A DNA stretch of 64,000 nucleotides from Aquiluna sp. (GCA_028822985.1 JAPKCK010000003.1:58046-122045); one strand, 5' to 3'; shown: positions 1 to 9,551, counted from the stretch's first letter. The notes: generated by a model not told the origin, from the letters alone. A program made the numbers and translations.

Positions 1-99
1 GAAGAAATTGGGTCATTTGCCAGTGTCGAGCAGCTTCTGGAGGTTACGGGTATCGGCAGCAAATTGTTTGAAGACATCAGGGGCTCAATTACTTTGTGA
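1..99 (+). CDS. comEA: ComEA C-terminal end (partial)
   Basis: Only the last 32 residues are present, in frame 1, ending at a TGA. They hold a helix-hairpin-helix element (VEQLLEVTGIGSKLFEDI), the DNA-binding fold at the C-terminus of ComEA. In competent bacteria ComEA is the membrane-anchored receptor that binds incoming double-stranded DNA and passes it to the ComEC channel. The stop codon overlaps the GTG start of the next gene (GTGA), so the two are probably translationally coupled, and the comEA-comEC order supports the call. The rest of the gene lies upstream of the window. Confidence 0.8.
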   Translation, partial: EEIGSFASVEQLLEVTGIGSKLFEDIRGSITL

Positions 100-1952
100 T
101 TATTTTCGTTGCGGTTGCCTACTGGATGATTCTTTGGGTTACCGCATTGCCTGGGTCCGTGTCTCAGATAAAACTTTCCTATCCACGAATCGAATTTATC
201 GAAGGGCTGAGGGCCGTTTTTCTTTTTCGTGCCCAGGGGGTAAGTCCAGACGCAAAGGCGCTAGTGGGTGGGCTTGCAATTGGTGAGCGAGAGCTCCTGT
301 CTCAAGAGATGGCAGAAAACATGAAAACTCTCTCACTGACTCATCTGGTGGCGGTATCTGGCGCAAATCTGGCCATAATCATGGGAGTCGTATATTTACT
401 TACGGCCACCTTTGGGCTCGCAAGAAACATTAGATTTATATCCGCTCTTTTGGTCATGGTCGCTTACGTTCTGGTGGTGGGTCCGGAGTCGAGTGTGCTG
501 AGGTCGGCCACAATGGCAACTTTTGTTGCAGTAGGTCTATGGCTTGGCAGGGGAACAAAGCCAATAATCTCATTGGCTTGGGCTGTTATTTTTTTGCTGG
601 CTGTCGATCCAGGCTTGGCGACGGATTTTGGCTTCGCGCTTTCGGCGATTGCTACGGTCGGGCTGTTGACGATGGCCGTCCCAATCTACAAATGGCTCAC
701 CAGCTTTATGCCTCGCCTAATCGCAATTGGCATTGCGGCAAGCTTTTCAGCCCAACTAGCAACGACGCCAGTTTTGTTGATGCTCCAACCGTCGATCCCA
801 ATTTATTCAGTGTTGGCAAATCTCATCGTCGAGCCAGTAGTGGCTCCGGTTACAATTCTCGGAATACTGGCCCTAATCCTTGCCTATCCGCTTCCATTTC
901 TGAGTTCTGCAGTGAGCTACTTGGCCTCGATTGGGACCTGGTGGATAACACTGGTGGCCAACGAAGTATCAGCATGGCCGGCCGCGAGAGTTCATTTTGT
1001 GGCGGGTCCGGCCGGCATCGTCTTGGCTGCGCTTATCGTGCTTTTATGTCTTGGGATTTACCAACCTCGGCTCGTGAAGTATCGAGCCAGCCTCGCTGCC
1101 TCACTGGCCGGGGTATTGCTCTTGTCTGCTTCCTGGTCGACCATCGATCAGATTCGGTTTCAGGGCTTTGACGGCGAGTGGGAGGTGGTCAACTGCGATG
1201 TTGGACAGGGCGATGCGCTCGTAATCAGAAGCCAGGGCGTTGTCGCCCTGATTGATGTCGGAAGGGAACCAGAGCCGTTAGGCGAGTGTCTGGATAATTT
1301 GAAAGTGACTCAGATTGACCTATTGGTCATCACCCACTTCGATGCTGATCACGCGGGTGGAATCTATGGTGCGCTAGATGGGAGAAAAGTAAAAACAGCC
1401 GTTATCTCAGGATTTACTGACGATCGCCCCTTGGTCTCCTTGGTTGCCTCCGCTCTTTCTCGGGCGCGGGTGGAGGTACTAACTGGCTTTGCTGGCATGG
1501 GCGGAAAGCTTGGCGAGCTCAACTGGAAAGTTCTGGCTCCAACTGCGAAGGCCACCGAAGCCAAGGACAGCAATGATGCATCGGTAATAGTGGCTTTCAC
1601 AGGTGAGAGGTATGGCGTACTCGCACTGGGTGACTTGGGGGCTGCCGGTCAAACACGCTTGATGAGGAATGCCGGCGGAGCCTTGAGCGAACTGGCGCAA
1701 TTGCCGCTTTTACTAAAGGTCGCTCACCATGGCTCCGCTGATCAATCAAGTCAACTATTTGAACTTCTTTCTGCTGATGTGGCCATCTTTTCAGTTGGGC
1801 AGAATCCCTACGGGCATCCGACTAAGAAAGCACTGGATCAAGCGACTCTCAGCGGGGCATTAGTAGTGAGAACTGATGAACTTGGCTCTGTCGCCTTTAG
1901 ATTCGAAGAGCAATCATGGAAGATTTCAAGCGCGGGTAAACTAACGGCGTGA
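96..1952 (+). CDS. comEC: ComEC/Rec2 DNA-uptake channel protein
   Basis: Polytopic membrane protein with a central competence domain followed by a metallo-beta-lactamase-like domain. ComEC forms the channel for single-stranded DNA entry during transformation, and the beta-lactamase-like domain is thought to degrade the other strand. Seen: hydrophobic segments over roughly residues 1-350, DVGQGD near 368, the metal-ligand motif THFDADHAGG near 412 and AHHGS near 543. At 618 residues it is shorter than many family members (about 700-800), and the loss is at the N-terminus. The start is a GTG overlapping the comEA stop; holA overlaps its own stop the same way. Confidence 0.9.
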   Translation: MIIFVAVAYWMILWVTALPGSVSQIKLSYPRIEFIEGLRAVFLFRAQGVSPDAKALVGGLAIGERELLSQEMAENMKTLSLTHLVAVSGANLAIIMGVVYLLTATFGLARNIRFISALLVMVAYVLVVGPESSVLRSATMATFVAVGLWLGRGTKPIISLAWAVIFLLAVDPGLATDFGFALSAIATVGLLTMAVPIYKWLTSFMPRLIAIGIAASFSAQLATTPVLLMLQPSIPIYSVLANLIVEPVVAPVTILGILALILAYPLPFLSSAVSYLASIGTWWITLVANEVSAWPAARVHFVAGPAGIVLAALIVLLCLGIYQPRLVKYRASLAASLAGVLLLSASWSTIDQIRFQGFDGEWEVVNCDVGQGDALVIRSQGVVALIDVGREPEPLGECLDNLKVTQIDLLVITHFDADHAGGIYGALDGRKVKTAVISGFTDDRPLVSLVASALSRARVEVLTGFAGMGGKLGELNWKVLAPTAKATEAKDSNDASVIVAFTGERYGVLALGDLGAAGQTRLMRNAGGALSELAQLPLLLKVAHHGSADQSSQLFELLSADVAIFSVGQNPYGHPTKKALDQATLSGALVVRTDELGSVAFRFEEQSWKISSAGKLTA

Positions 1953-2911
1953 CTAATGGACGAACGGTTAGCTGGCATCAGGCCGAGCCTGCCAACCTTG
2001 TCTTGATATCCGGTCCTGAGTCCTACTTTGCATCGCGCGCAACCAGGTTGATAAAGGATAAGTTGCGAGCGAGTCACGAAAATTTAGAGGTAAACGAGGT
2101 TGCCGATGGAGAATATTCCCCAGGCTTGATTTTTAGCTTGGCTTCACCCTCACTGTTTAATGAGCCGCGCCTTGTAATCATTAGCGCCGCCTCCGAGGGC
2201 TTGGCCGAAGATTTAGGGCAGCTGCTAACAGATCCTGCGGAAAATTGCACGATAGTGGTCCGTATTCCTAACCTTGTTGGCCACAATGGCAAACTTAAAA
2301 AGCAACTTTCTGCATCCGCCCTAAACATTTCCTGCGAAGAAGTGAAAAAAGACGCCGATCGGATCGATTTTATAAAGCGAGAATTTCAGAGATTTCAGAC
2401 TCCAGTTGACCAGCCGGCCATTAGGGCTCTGGTGGCTGCCTTCGGTTCAGATATGGGTGAGCTAGGCGCCGCTTGTGATCAATTGGCAAATTCAGGGGCT
2501 TCGAAAGTCTCGCTCGTTGAAGTGGAGCGAACTTTTCAAGGCAGGGTGGAGACAAACGCGTTCAAAATTGCCGATGCTGCGCTGGCGGGTAATGCGGGTG
2601 AGGCTATAAGGCTATTTCGACACGGGTCTGCAACCGGCATTGACAGTGTTGCCCTCACCGCAGCACTTTCTATGAAGATCCGACAGCTAGCCAGGCTTTT
2701 TAATGACAGGAATGCCCCTGCTGCCGCAATTGGAATGCAACCATGGCAGCAGGATCGGGCGATAAAGGAACTAGCCGGCTGGAGCGAGCCTCAACTAATC
2801 GAGCTTGTGCAGCTGGCAGCCCAAACTGATTTCGATGTAAAGGGCGCGAGCAGAGATCCGGAATACTCAATAGAAATGCTCTTATTGGCGATGGCTAAAT
2901 CTGGGCAATAA
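1949..2911 (+). CDS. holA: DNA polymerase III subunit delta
   Basis: Delta subunit of the clamp loader, which opens the beta sliding clamp on primed DNA at the replication fork. The 320-residue length, an N-terminal region beginning LVLISGPESYFASRAT and the location between comEC and rpsT all match actinobacterial HolA. A strict Walker A motif is absent, as expected for delta, which is a degenerate AAA+ protein. The GTG start overlaps the comEC stop (GTGA), so it is read from the com operon. A bidirectional terminator follows at once. Overall sequence conservation is low, so the call rests partly on gene order. Confidence 0.88.
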   Translation: MTNGRTVSWHQAEPANLVLISGPESYFASRATRLIKDKLRASHENLEVNEVADGEYSPGLIFSLASPSLFNEPRLVIISAASEGLAEDLGQLLTDPAENCTIVVRIPNLVGHNGKLKKQLSASALNISCEEVKKDADRIDFIKREFQRFQTPVDQPAIRALVAAFGSDMGELGAACDQLANSGASKVSLVEVERTFQGRVETNAFKIADAALAGNAGEAIRLFRHGSATGIDSVALTAALSMKIRQLARLFNDRNAPAAAIGMQPWQQDRAIKELAGWSEPQLIELVQLAAQTDFDVKGASRDPEYSIEMLLLAMAKSGQ

Positions 2912-2939
2912 AAAACCGGGCCATCAGCCCGGTTTTTTG
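2909..2939. terminator. Bidirectional intrinsic terminator holA / rpsT
   Basis: A-rich run, GC-rich stem ACCGGGC / GCCCGGT with a short CATCA loop, then a T run (GGTTTTTT). It sits between two convergent genes and has A/T tracts on both sides, so it can serve holA on the plus strand and rpsT on the minus strand. Confidence 0.9.
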
Positions 2940-2949
2940 AAAAAGCTTT

Positions 2950-3210
2950 TTAGAGGCTATTTACCTTCTTGGCAATAGCTGACTTGCGGTTGGCTGCCTG
3001 GTTCTTGTGAATGACACCCTTGCTGACCGCCTTATCAATCTTCTTGTTGGCCCCAACGAGTGCAGCTGCAGCTGCAGCCTTGTCGCCGGCTGTGCTTGCA
3101 TCGCGCACTGCACGGATTGCGGACTTGACTTCGGTCTTAACAGCCTTGTTGCGGTCCTCGGACTTCTGGTTAGTTCCGATGCGCTTTATCTTGGACTTGA
3201 TGTTTGCCAT
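2950..3210 (-). CDS. rpsT: 30S ribosomal protein S20
   Basis: Primary-binding small-subunit protein that contacts 16S rRNA. The 86-residue, Lys/Ala-rich protein begins [16 protein letters not shown] and carries the family hallmark [16 protein letters not shown] near its end. The length is typical. The gene is monocistronic, between a bidirectional terminator downstream and its own promoter upstream. The leader contains a perfect hairpin followed by an A4T6 run (separate entry) that could attenuate expression. Confidence 0.97.
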   Translation of the reverse strand: MANIKSKIKRIGTNQKSEDRNKAVKTEVKSAIRAVRDASTAGDKAAAAAALVGANKKIDKAVSKGVIHKNQAANRKSAIAKKVNSL

Positions 3211-3232
3211 GTTCTACTTTCTCTGGCCAAAA

Positions 3233-3255
3233 AATTTTGCGGAGTAAATCTCCGC
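3233..3255 (-). promoter_or_regulatory. Terminator-like hairpin in rpsT leader
   Basis: On the minus strand GCGGAG-ATTTA-CTCCGC forms a perfect 6-bp stem with a 5-base loop, followed by AAAATTTTTT, about 25 bases before the rpsT start. The position between promoter and ribosome-binding site suggests an attenuator or a processing/autoregulatory site. The A4 gap before the T run makes a classical terminator uncertain. Confidence 0.4.
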
Positions 3256-3267
3256 GAACAAGGCAAA

Positions 3268-3296
3268 ACTCTATCAGTTTGGCTCCTGTCGAGCAA
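3268..3296 (-). promoter_or_regulatory. rpsT promoter
   Basis: Minus-strand TTGCTC (-35), 17-base spacer, TAGAGT (-10), which is a good match to the actinobacterial housekeeping consensus. Transcription would start around 3261 and include the leader hairpin. Confidence 0.5.
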
Positions 3297-3345
3297 GCAT
3301 CATGGGAGAATGACTTAGTTACATTCATTCATAAACGAGGTTTAT

Positions 3346-5202
3346 TTGTCTCCACGCGCACGGTCTGCTCTCGAGCCGTCTCTCACCGACCAGGATCAAA
3401 TACGCAATTTCTGCATAATTGCCCACATTGATCACGGTAAATCGACCCTTGCAGATCGGATGCTTCAGCTGACTGGAATAGTTGAAGACCGTCAAATGCG
3501 GGCGCAATATTTGGACCGCATGGACATTGAGCGAGAGCGCGGAATCACGATTAAGTCTCAAGCCGTTCGGCTGCCATGGGAGTTTAATAATGAGACTTTC
3601 GCACTAAACATGATTGACACACCCGGCCACGTGGACTTCACCTACGAGGTTTCTAGGTCCTTGGCCGCCTGCGAGGGTGCAGTTTTGCTTGTGGACGCGG
3701 CTCAAGGGATAGAAGCACAGACGCTGGCCAATCTTTACCTAGCGATGGAAAACGACCTGGAGATCATTCCGGTTCTAAATAAAATTGACCTTCCAGCAGC
3801 TCAAACTGAGAAATACGCGGAGGAACTTGCCAACCTGATTGGTGGATCCCCAGATGACTGCTTGAGAGTTTCGGGTAAAACCGGTGTTGGAGTGGAAGAG
3901 CTTCTTGACCGAATCGTTCAGCGAGTGCCTGCGCCAAAGGGTGACATCAATGCTCCTGCCCGAGCAATGATCTTCGATTCTGTTTATGACAGCTACCGCG
4001 GTGTAGTCACCTACGTCAGAATGATTGACGGTCGACTGTCCTCTCGGGAGCAGATCCAGATGATGTCAACCAGGGCAGTGCACGAGCTGTTGGAGATAGG
4101 CGTCATTAGCCCAGAACCAGTAGTCACGAAGGGCTTATCCGCCGGCGAGGTGGGTTATTTGATAACCGGAGTTAAGGACGTGAGGCTGTCAAAGGTCGGC
4201 GACACTGTGACTACTAAAGATAAGCCCGCAACTGCTTCCCTGAAGGGTTATGCCGAGCCAAAGCCCATGGTTTTTTCTGGTATTTATCCCATTGATGGCA
4301 GCGATTACCCAAATCTAAGAGAGGCACTGGACAAGCTCCGTCTCTCCGATGCCTCACTGGTCTACGAGCCGGAAACATCGGCCGCGCTTGGATTTGGCTT
4401 TCGCTGTGGCTTTTTGGGGCTATTGCACCTCGAGATAATTACCGAGCGACTTGAGCGAGAATTCAACCTCTCTCTAATTGCGACGGCTCCATCGGTGGTT
4501 TATCAGGTCACTCGCGAGGACAACACCGAGTTCATAGTCACTAACCCGTCTGAGTTTCCCGAGGGAAAAATAAAGGTAGTGAAAGAGCCGATTGTAAAGG
4601 CCACAATTTTGAGCCCAAAGGACTACGTGGGCACAATCATGGATCTGTGTCAAACCCGTCGCGGGACGATGATTGACATGCAATACCTAGGTGAAGACCG
4701 AGTTCAACTCCGCTATCAGCTTCCGCTAGCTGAAATCGTTTTTGACTTTTTTGACCAGCTAAAAAGCAAGACTCAGGGTTACGGCTCTTTGGACTATGAA
4801 GAAGCCGGCTATCTTCCAGGCGATTTGGTAAAGGTAGATTTGCTACTTCAGGGCGAAAAAGTAGATGCCTTCAGCTCAATTGTTCACAAGGACAAAGCGT
4901 ATGGCCACGGGACAAAAATCACGGCGAAGCTCCGCGAGCTAATACCGAGACAGCAGTTTGAGGTTCCAATTCAAGCGGCGGTGGGCTCAAGAATCATTGC
5001 CCGTGAGAGCGTTCGTGCTGTCAGGAAAGATGTGTTGGCTAAATGCTACGGCGGCGACATAAGCAGAAAACGAAAGCTTCTTGAAAAGCAAAAAGAGGGC
5101 AAGAAGCGAATGAAGATGGTGGGCCGAGTAGAAGTGCCGCAGGACGCGTTTATAAAAGCACTTTCCTCGGACGAGACCTCGAGCACGGAAAAGAAAAAGT
5201 AG
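3346..5202 (+). CDS. lepA: Elongation factor 4 (LepA)
   Basis: Translational GTPase that back-translocates or remodels stalled ribosomes and helps 30S assembly. Motifs: P-loop AHIDHGKST (26-34), DTPGHVDF near 91, NKID near 145, and the LepA-specific C-terminal domain ending in a Lys/Arg-rich tail ([16 protein letters not shown]). The 618-residue length is typical. The start is TTG with ACGAGG about 6 bases upstream. Together with hemW it forms the first part of a long plus-strand operon; the hemW start overlaps its stop by one base. Confidence 0.96.
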   Translation: MSPRARSALEPSLTDQDQIRNFCIIAHIDHGKSTLADRMLQLTGIVEDRQMRAQYLDRMDIERERGITIKSQAVRLPWEFNNETFALNMIDTPGHVDFTYEVSRSLAACEGAVLLVDAAQGIEAQTLANLYLAMENDLEIIPVLNKIDLPAAQTEKYAEELANLIGGSPDDCLRVSGKTGVGVEELLDRIVQRVPAPKGDINAPARAMIFDSVYDSYRGVVTYVRMIDGRLSSREQIQMMSTRAVHELLEIGVISPEPVVTKGLSAGEVGYLITGVKDVRLSKVGDTVTTKDKPATASLKGYAEPKPMVFSGIYPIDGSDYPNLREALDKLRLSDASLVYEPETSAALGFGFRCGFLGLLHLEIITERLEREFNLSLIATAPSVVYQVTREDNTEFIVTNPSEFPEGKIKVVKEPIVKATILSPKDYVGTIMDLCQTRRGTMIDMQYLGEDRVQLRYQLPLAEIVFDFFDQLKSKTQGYGSLDYEEAGYLPGDLVKVDLLLQGEKVDAFSSIVHKDKAYGHGTKITAKLRELIPRQQFEVPIQAAVGSRIIARESVRAVRKDVLAKCYGGDISRKRKLLEKQKEGKKRMKMVGRVEVPQDAFIKALSSDETSSTEKKK

Positions 5203-6401
5203 TGTCGGCTAGCTTGCCGCTGGGGCTGCCGTGGCCAGAGTCGAACCTGATACCTCCAAGGTTCGATGAGTCGAAATCCTTTCACGCCTATGTTCACATT
5301 CCGTTTTGCGAATTTAGGTGCGGCTATTGTGATTTCAATACCTACACCGCGAAGGAAATCGGCGGGCTATCCCAGTCAAGTTTCCACGAGTCCCTAATTA
5401 CCGAAATAGATGCCAGTGCGAAGATTCTAAAAAACTCTGGTTATCCGAAGCGAGGTCTTTCGACCCTGTTTTTCGGTGGCGGAACACCATCACTTTTTAC
5501 CAGTAATCAAATTGAGCGCATCATGGCAAGCCTGAGAAATCATTATGGTTTTTTACCGGACATCGAAATAACACTGGAGGCTAACCCCGAATCGGCAAGT
5601 CCTCAGTATTTAGAGCAACTGGCCGCCATAGGAGTAAACAGAATCAGCCTGGGGGTTCAGAGCTTCGATCCAAAGGTTCTAGAGACACTAGAGCGAGTTC
5701 ATGATCCCGACAAGGTTGCCCCAATCTTGAAAGCCGCGGCCGCACTGGGGTTAGAAAGCAGTCTCGATTTGATTTACGGGGCTCCAAACGAGTCTCTTGA
5801 TTCTTGGAAAAATACCGTTGAAATCGCCGCGTCGATGGGCACCAAGCATGTATCTGCCTACTCCCTGATTGTTGAACCGGGAACAAAGCTTGCCAGGCAA
5901 ATCAAGGTCGGCGAATTGCCTGAAACAGATGATGACTTGGACGCGGAGAAGTTTGAAATTGCGGATGAAATCTTTCAGGCCAGTGGTCTTCCTTGGTATG
6001 AGGTTGCCAACTGGGGTAAGCCTTCGAAGCACAACCACGCTTATTGGAGCAGCGCCGATTGGTGGGGCTTTGGTCCGGGAGCCCATTCGCACTTGAGCGG
6101 GAATCGATTTTGGAACACCAAGCATCCCCTCAGTTATCAAAAACAGCTTGCGAACGGCTCGCCAGTTGCAGGAATTGAATACATTGATGCGCGGACGAAC
6201 CTTGAGGAGCGTTTGATGCTTGAACTTCGAACCAGTACTGGGATTCCTACAAAAGTACTGGCCGAACTCGGTATTTTGGACAGCACTATTAATCCGTTTA
6301 TTTTGGACGGAAGCTTGAAAATTGATAACCAAAATCTTGCAGTTACGGCTGCAGGCAGGCTTTTTGTTGATCGCATAGTTCTTCAGCTGCTGACGAACTA
6401 G
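5202..6401 (+). CDS. hemW: Radical SAM heme chaperone HemW
   Basis: Radical SAM protein that binds heme and delivers it to targets. It was once annotated as oxygen-independent coproporphyrinogen III oxidase (HemN) but lacks that role. The cluster motif is CEFRCGYC (Cys36, 40, 43; Cx3Cx2C) followed by DFNTYT, and the glycine motif FFGGGTPS comes later. 399 residues, typical of HemW. The GTG start overlaps the lepA stop. The lepA-hemW-hrcA-dnaJ order is standard in Actinobacteria. Confidence 0.9.
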   Translation: MSASLPLGLPWPESNLIPPRFDESKSFHAYVHIPFCEFRCGYCDFNTYTAKEIGGLSQSSFHESLITEIDASAKILKNSGYPKRGLSTLFFGGGTPSLFTSNQIERIMASLRNHYGFLPDIEITLEANPESASPQYLEQLAAIGVNRISLGVQSFDPKVLETLERVHDPDKVAPILKAAAALGLESSLDLIYGAPNESLDSWKNTVEIAASMGTKHVSAYSLIVEPGTKLARQIKVGELPETDDDLDAEKFEIADEIFQASGLPWYEVANWGKPSKHNHAYWSSADWWGFGPGAHSHLSGNRFWNTKHPLSYQKQLANGSPVAGIEYIDARTNLEERLMLELRTSTGIPTKVLAELGILDSTINPFILDGSLKIDNQNLAVTAAGRLFVDRIVLQLLTN

Positions 6402-6418
6402 TACTTATTGAATAGACT
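6390..6418 (+). promoter_or_regulatory. hrcA promoter
   Basis: CTGACG (-35), 17-base spacer, TAGACT (-10). The expected transcription start (about 6425) lies inside the CIRCE repeat just downstream, so bound HrcA would block initiation. This allows separate expression of hrcA-dnaJ within the longer gene run. Confidence 0.5.
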
Positions 6419-6444
6419 TGGCACTCATGATAGGTCAGTGCTAA
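6418..6444 (+). promoter_or_regulatory. CIRCE operator (HrcA-binding site)
   Basis: TTGGCACTC, 9 bases, CAGTGCTAA. The consensus is TTAGCACTC-N9-GAGTGCTAA, so there is one mismatch in each half. The last A is the A of the hrcA ATG. CIRCE is the operator of the heat-shock repressor HrcA; here it predicts autoregulation of hrcA and heat induction of dnaJ and possibly the downstream genes. Confidence 0.85.
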
Positions 6445-7469
6445 TGATTCCCAACAGATCCCTGGAAGTTCTGCGGGCAATTGTTGAGGATTACATCGCC
6501 TCGAACCAGCCTGTCGGTTCTAAGTCTCTTCTTGACAGACACCCCCTGGGAGTCTCGGCTGCCACAATCCGGAATGACATGGCGCTTTTAGAAGAAGAGG
6601 AGCTAATCACTGCTCCACATACTTCCAGCGGAAGAATTCCGACCGAAAAGGGCTATCGACTGTTCGTGGACAAGCTCGGTGAGATAAAGCCACTTTCGCA
6701 CTCAGAGCGCAGCGCGATAGAGACTTTCTTGGAAGGGGCTACTGACCTGGACGAGATTGTAGAAAGAACTGCTAGATCGCTGTCGACGCTCACAAACACT
6801 TTGGCGCTGGTTCAGTATCCGACCCTTGGCAAGGCCAAGGTTCGCCATGTCGAGCTAATACCTATTGCCGAGCTGAGGCTTCTCGTGATGCTCATTTCTG
6901 ACAAGGGTAGGGTTCAACAAGTTCAGGTGGAACTGAGTGCTCCGGCCGACTTGGATCTTGTTACCGAGTTGCGCGGACGTCTAAACGGAATGCTGGTCGG
7001 CGCAAACTTCACTGATGTTAAGGTGATTTTGGACAAGCTCCCAGCTGAGTTTGCGCCGAGTCGACGAGACTTTGTTGGCAGAGTTGTTTCTCAGCTTCAG
7101 TCTTTGATCGACGCCAATAGAGAAGAACGGCTGGTCTTGTCCGGTACTGCCAATCTAGCCAAACACGATGAAGACTTTGGTGGCGAACTCTCGAGTGTCC
7201 TTGAGGCTATCGAGGAACAAGTTGTGATGCTTCGTTTGATGCAAGAAATGCAGACCGATCAATATGGTGTCGGCCTTAGGATCGGTTCCGAGCTTGGGGT
7301 TGCTGGCGTCCAACATGCGGCAATGATGGCCATCGGTTACGAAAACTCGGGAACCGAATTGGCAAAAATTGGCGTCCTCGGGCCGACGAGAATGAACTAT
7401 TCGGGGAACATAGCGTCGGTTAGAGCCGTCGCAAAATATCTAAGCAATGTACTGGAGGCAAATTCTTGA
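6444..7469 (+). CDS. hrcA: Heat-inducible transcription repressor HrcA
   Basis: Repressor of class I heat-shock genes that binds CIRCE and is kept active by GroEL. It has an N-terminal winged-helix domain ([38 protein letters not shown]) and a C-terminal GAF-like dimer domain. The open frame begins 36 bases earlier at a TTG, but ATG at 6444 gives the usual HrcA N-terminus and lies just after the CIRCE and its promoter, so I use it (341 residues). The stop overlaps the dnaJ TTG start. Confidence 0.92.
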   Translation: MIPNRSLEVLRAIVEDYIASNQPVGSKSLLDRHPLGVSAATIRNDMALLEEEELITAPHTSSGRIPTEKGYRLFVDKLGEIKPLSHSERSAIETFLEGATDLDEIVERTARSLSTLTNTLALVQYPTLGKAKVRHVELIPIAELRLLVMLISDKGRVQQVQVELSAPADLDLVTELRGRLNGMLVGANFTDVKVILDKLPAEFAPSRRDFVGRVVSQLQSLIDANREERLVLSGTANLAKHDEDFGGELSSVLEAIEEQVVMLRLMQEMQTDQYGVGLRIGSELGVAGVQHAAMMAIGYENSGTELAKIGVLGPTRMNYSGNIASVRAVAKYLSNVLEANS

Positions 7470-8518
7470 GCGATCACTATGAAGTTCTCGGAGTCGCAAG
7501 AGATGCGACCGAGGATCAAATCAAGAAGGCATATCGCAAACTGGCAAGAGAGTTGCACCCTGACATCAACCCTGCCAAGGAAGCCCAGGAGCGCTTCAAG
7601 CTAGTCACGCACGCCTACGAGGTGTTAATTGACAGCGACAGCCGCGCAAGCTACGACGGACGCGGTGCCGAAGGGGTAGGCATCGGAGACATTTTTGATA
7701 GTTTCTTCGGTGGCGGAGGTCAGCGCGGACCTCAGTCCAGGTCGCAAAGGGGTCAAGATGCGCTCTTACGAGTAGACCTAGATCTGAAAGAGGCAGTTTT
7801 TGGTGCCAACAAATTACTGACCATCGACACAGCAATCCTCTGCGAGGTATGCAAGGGCAGCTGCTGCCGCCCGGGAACAAGCGCTCAGACCTGCGATATC
7901 TGCAGAGGATCGGGCCAGATTCAACGTCGGGTGCAGTCATTCATGGGAGCCATGGTCACCACCGCACCATGCGGAACTTGCCGTGGAACCGGCCAAGTGA
8001 TTCCAGATCCCTGCGTAGAGTGCCGAGCCCAGGGCAGAGTCAGAGCCTCAAGAGATCTAGACCTCGATATCCCAGCGGGGGTTTCGGACGGCTTGCGTCT
8101 ACACCTGCCTGGTCAGGGTGAAGTCGGCTTTGGCGGGGGACCAAGTGGGGATATTTACCTTGAAGTTTCAGTCCGTGCAGACCCTACTTTTGGACGGGAC
8201 GGGGATAATTTAGTGGCCGTACTAGAAGTTCCGATTGCAGATGCGGCTCTTGGTTTCGAGACCGAGATTGAGACATTGGATGGGCCTTCGCTAGTTGCAG
8301 TGAAGGCGGGAGCTCAGCATGGTGATGTAATAACCCTCAAGGGTCTTGGGTCAAATAAGCTGCGCGGCCGCGGCCGCGGGGACCTTTTGCTGCAGTTGAA
8401 GGTTTTGACCCCAAACCGAATAGACGGAAAACAAAAAGATCTTTTCAAAAAGCTCAAAGCGCTCCACAAGGATGACTCACCCAGACTGGGCAGCCGTCGG
8501 GCCAGGGGCAGGTTCTAG
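7466..8518 (+). CDS. dnaJ: Chaperone DnaJ
   Basis: Co-chaperone that stimulates DnaK ATPase and delivers unfolded substrates. J domain with HPD at 31-33, a short glycine-rich stretch (FFGGGGQRG), a four-repeat zinc-finger region at about 126-195, then the two substrate-binding domains. Two repeats deviate from CxxCxGxG: the first is CEVCKGSC (last Gly to Cys) and the fourth CVECRAQG (Gly to Ala), although all metal-binding cysteines remain. At 350 residues it resembles the hrcA-linked DnaJ2 of Actinobacteria. The TTG start overlaps the hrcA stop and has a strong GGAGG upstream. Confidence 0.93.
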   Translation: MSDHYEVLGVARDATEDQIKKAYRKLARELHPDINPAKEAQERFKLVTHAYEVLIDSDSRASYDGRGAEGVGIGDIFDSFFGGGGQRGPQSRSQRGQDALLRVDLDLKEAVFGANKLLTIDTAILCEVCKGSCCRPGTSAQTCDICRGSGQIQRRVQSFMGAMVTTAPCGTCRGTGQVIPDPCVECRAQGRVRASRDLDLDIPAGVSDGLRLHLPGQGEVGFGGGPSGDIYLEVSVRADPTFGRDGDNLVAVLEVPIADAALGFETEIETLDGPSLVAVKAGAQHGDVITLKGLGSNKLRGRGRGDLLLQLKVLTPNRIDGKQKDLFKKLKALHKDDSPRLGSRRARGRF

Positions 8519-9210
8519 TGCATTGGTTTTATGACCCGAGCATTACCGAGGCATCATCGGCTATCACGGCTTCTGAGCTTGAACACTTCAAGAGTCTTCG
8601 GATAAGAGAGGGGGAGGAGATAGCGGTAACTAATGGCGTCGGGGGAGTGCTCACAGCTACGGTTTCCAACGCTTCAAGCGGCCAGCTAGAACCGAAATCT
8701 TTCCAAATATTATCTAGGCCCACTCCTTCGATACATCTTGTGCAATCTCTTGCTAAGGCAGGCAGGGACGAAGCTGCTCTTCAGACCGCTGTCGAATTAG
8801 GCGCGGCGAGCATAACGCCGCTGCAAGCATCGAGGTCTGTGGTCGAGTGGGGAGCCAAGGCATCAAGAAATCAAGAGCGTTGGAACCAAATCGCTATTTC
8901 CGCAATGAAGCAATCCCAGCAAGCCTTTAGGGCAGAAGTAAAGGTCCTCTCTACCGTCAAGCAACTAAGCCCTATCGGTACAGGTCTTGTGCTTGACCCA
9001 CAGGCTCCAACAAGCATGGTTGGTCTGGAACTAAAGAATGAAGTGACCATCGTCGTGGGACCAGAGGGCGGGTTCGCCAAGCAAGAAATTGACAGCCTTG
9101 GGGCACAGGGATTCTTGGGTGTTCGGCTTGGTGGAACGATACTGCGAACCTCAAGCGCCGGGCCTGCCGCTATTGCAGCAGTGATGGCCCTTTCTGGACA
9201 ATGGAGCTAG
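8518..9210 (+). CDS. rsmE: 16S rRNA (uracil-1498-N3)-methyltransferase
   Basis: SPOUT-fold methyltransferase that methylates U1498 of 16S rRNA using SAM. The C-terminal knot carries VVGPEGGFAKQEID near 180 and LGGTILRTSSAGPAAI, both signatures of RsmE. 230 residues, normal. The GTG start overlaps the dnaJ stop by one base. DnaJ-RsmE-HIT-PhoH-YbeY is a conserved actinobacterial string. Confidence 0.93.
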   Translation: MHWFYDPSITEASSAITASELEHFKSLRIREGEEIAVTNGVGGVLTATVSNASSGQLEPKSFQILSRPTPSIHLVQSLAKAGRDEAALQTAVELGAASITPLQASRSVVEWGAKASRNQERWNQIAISAMKQSQQAFRAEVKVLSTVKQLSPIGTGLVLDPQAPTSMVGLELKNEVTIVVGPEGGFAKQEIDSLGAQGFLGVRLGGTILRTSSAGPAAIAAVMALSGQWS

Positions 9211-9236
9211 TGGCTAAAATGAAGACGGAGGAAAAC

Positions 9237-9551
9237 TTGGACTGTATTTTTTGCAAGATAGTCAATGGCGAGATTCCGTCGGAGCTAATTGGTGAGAATG
9301 AGCACGCCATAGCCTTCCTGGACCTCTATCCAAAAGCCCCGGTTCATATTTTGGTGGTTCCCAAGATTCACAGTGAAAATATTCTCCAGTTAGAAAGTTC
9401 TTCTAGCCTCACCGGTCTTTTCGAGCTAATTCGCGAGGTGGCAGCAACGAAAACCGACGGCCAGTTCAAGCTTCAATTCAATACTGGAGAGCGTGAAGGG
9501 CAATCGGTTTTTCACACCCATGCACATGTTCTTAGTCAGCAGTCCGAATAG
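9237..9551 (+). CDS. HIT family nucleotide hydrolase
   Basis: Histidine-triad protein, probably hydrolysing adenosine 5'-phosphoramidate or similar nucleotide substrates. Signatures are CIFCKIVNGEIP at the N-terminus and the triad HTHAHVL near the end. The ORF track starts at ATG 9201, inside rsmE, but a GGAGG sits 5 bases before TTG 9237, which gives the classic N-terminus MDCIFCKI (104 residues). I favour that start; 9201 is the alternative. The stop overlaps the phoH start. Confidence 0.88.
   Translation: MDCIFCKIVNGEIPSELIGENEHAIAFLDLYPKAPVHILVVPKIHSENILQLESSSSLTGLFELIREVAATKTDGQFKLQFNTGEREGQSVFHTHAHVLSQQSE

Noticed and set aside
539-1171. 210-residue ORF inside comEC
   Set aside because: Alternative-frame shadow of a clearly conserved membrane protein, with no ribosome-binding site and no family resemblance.
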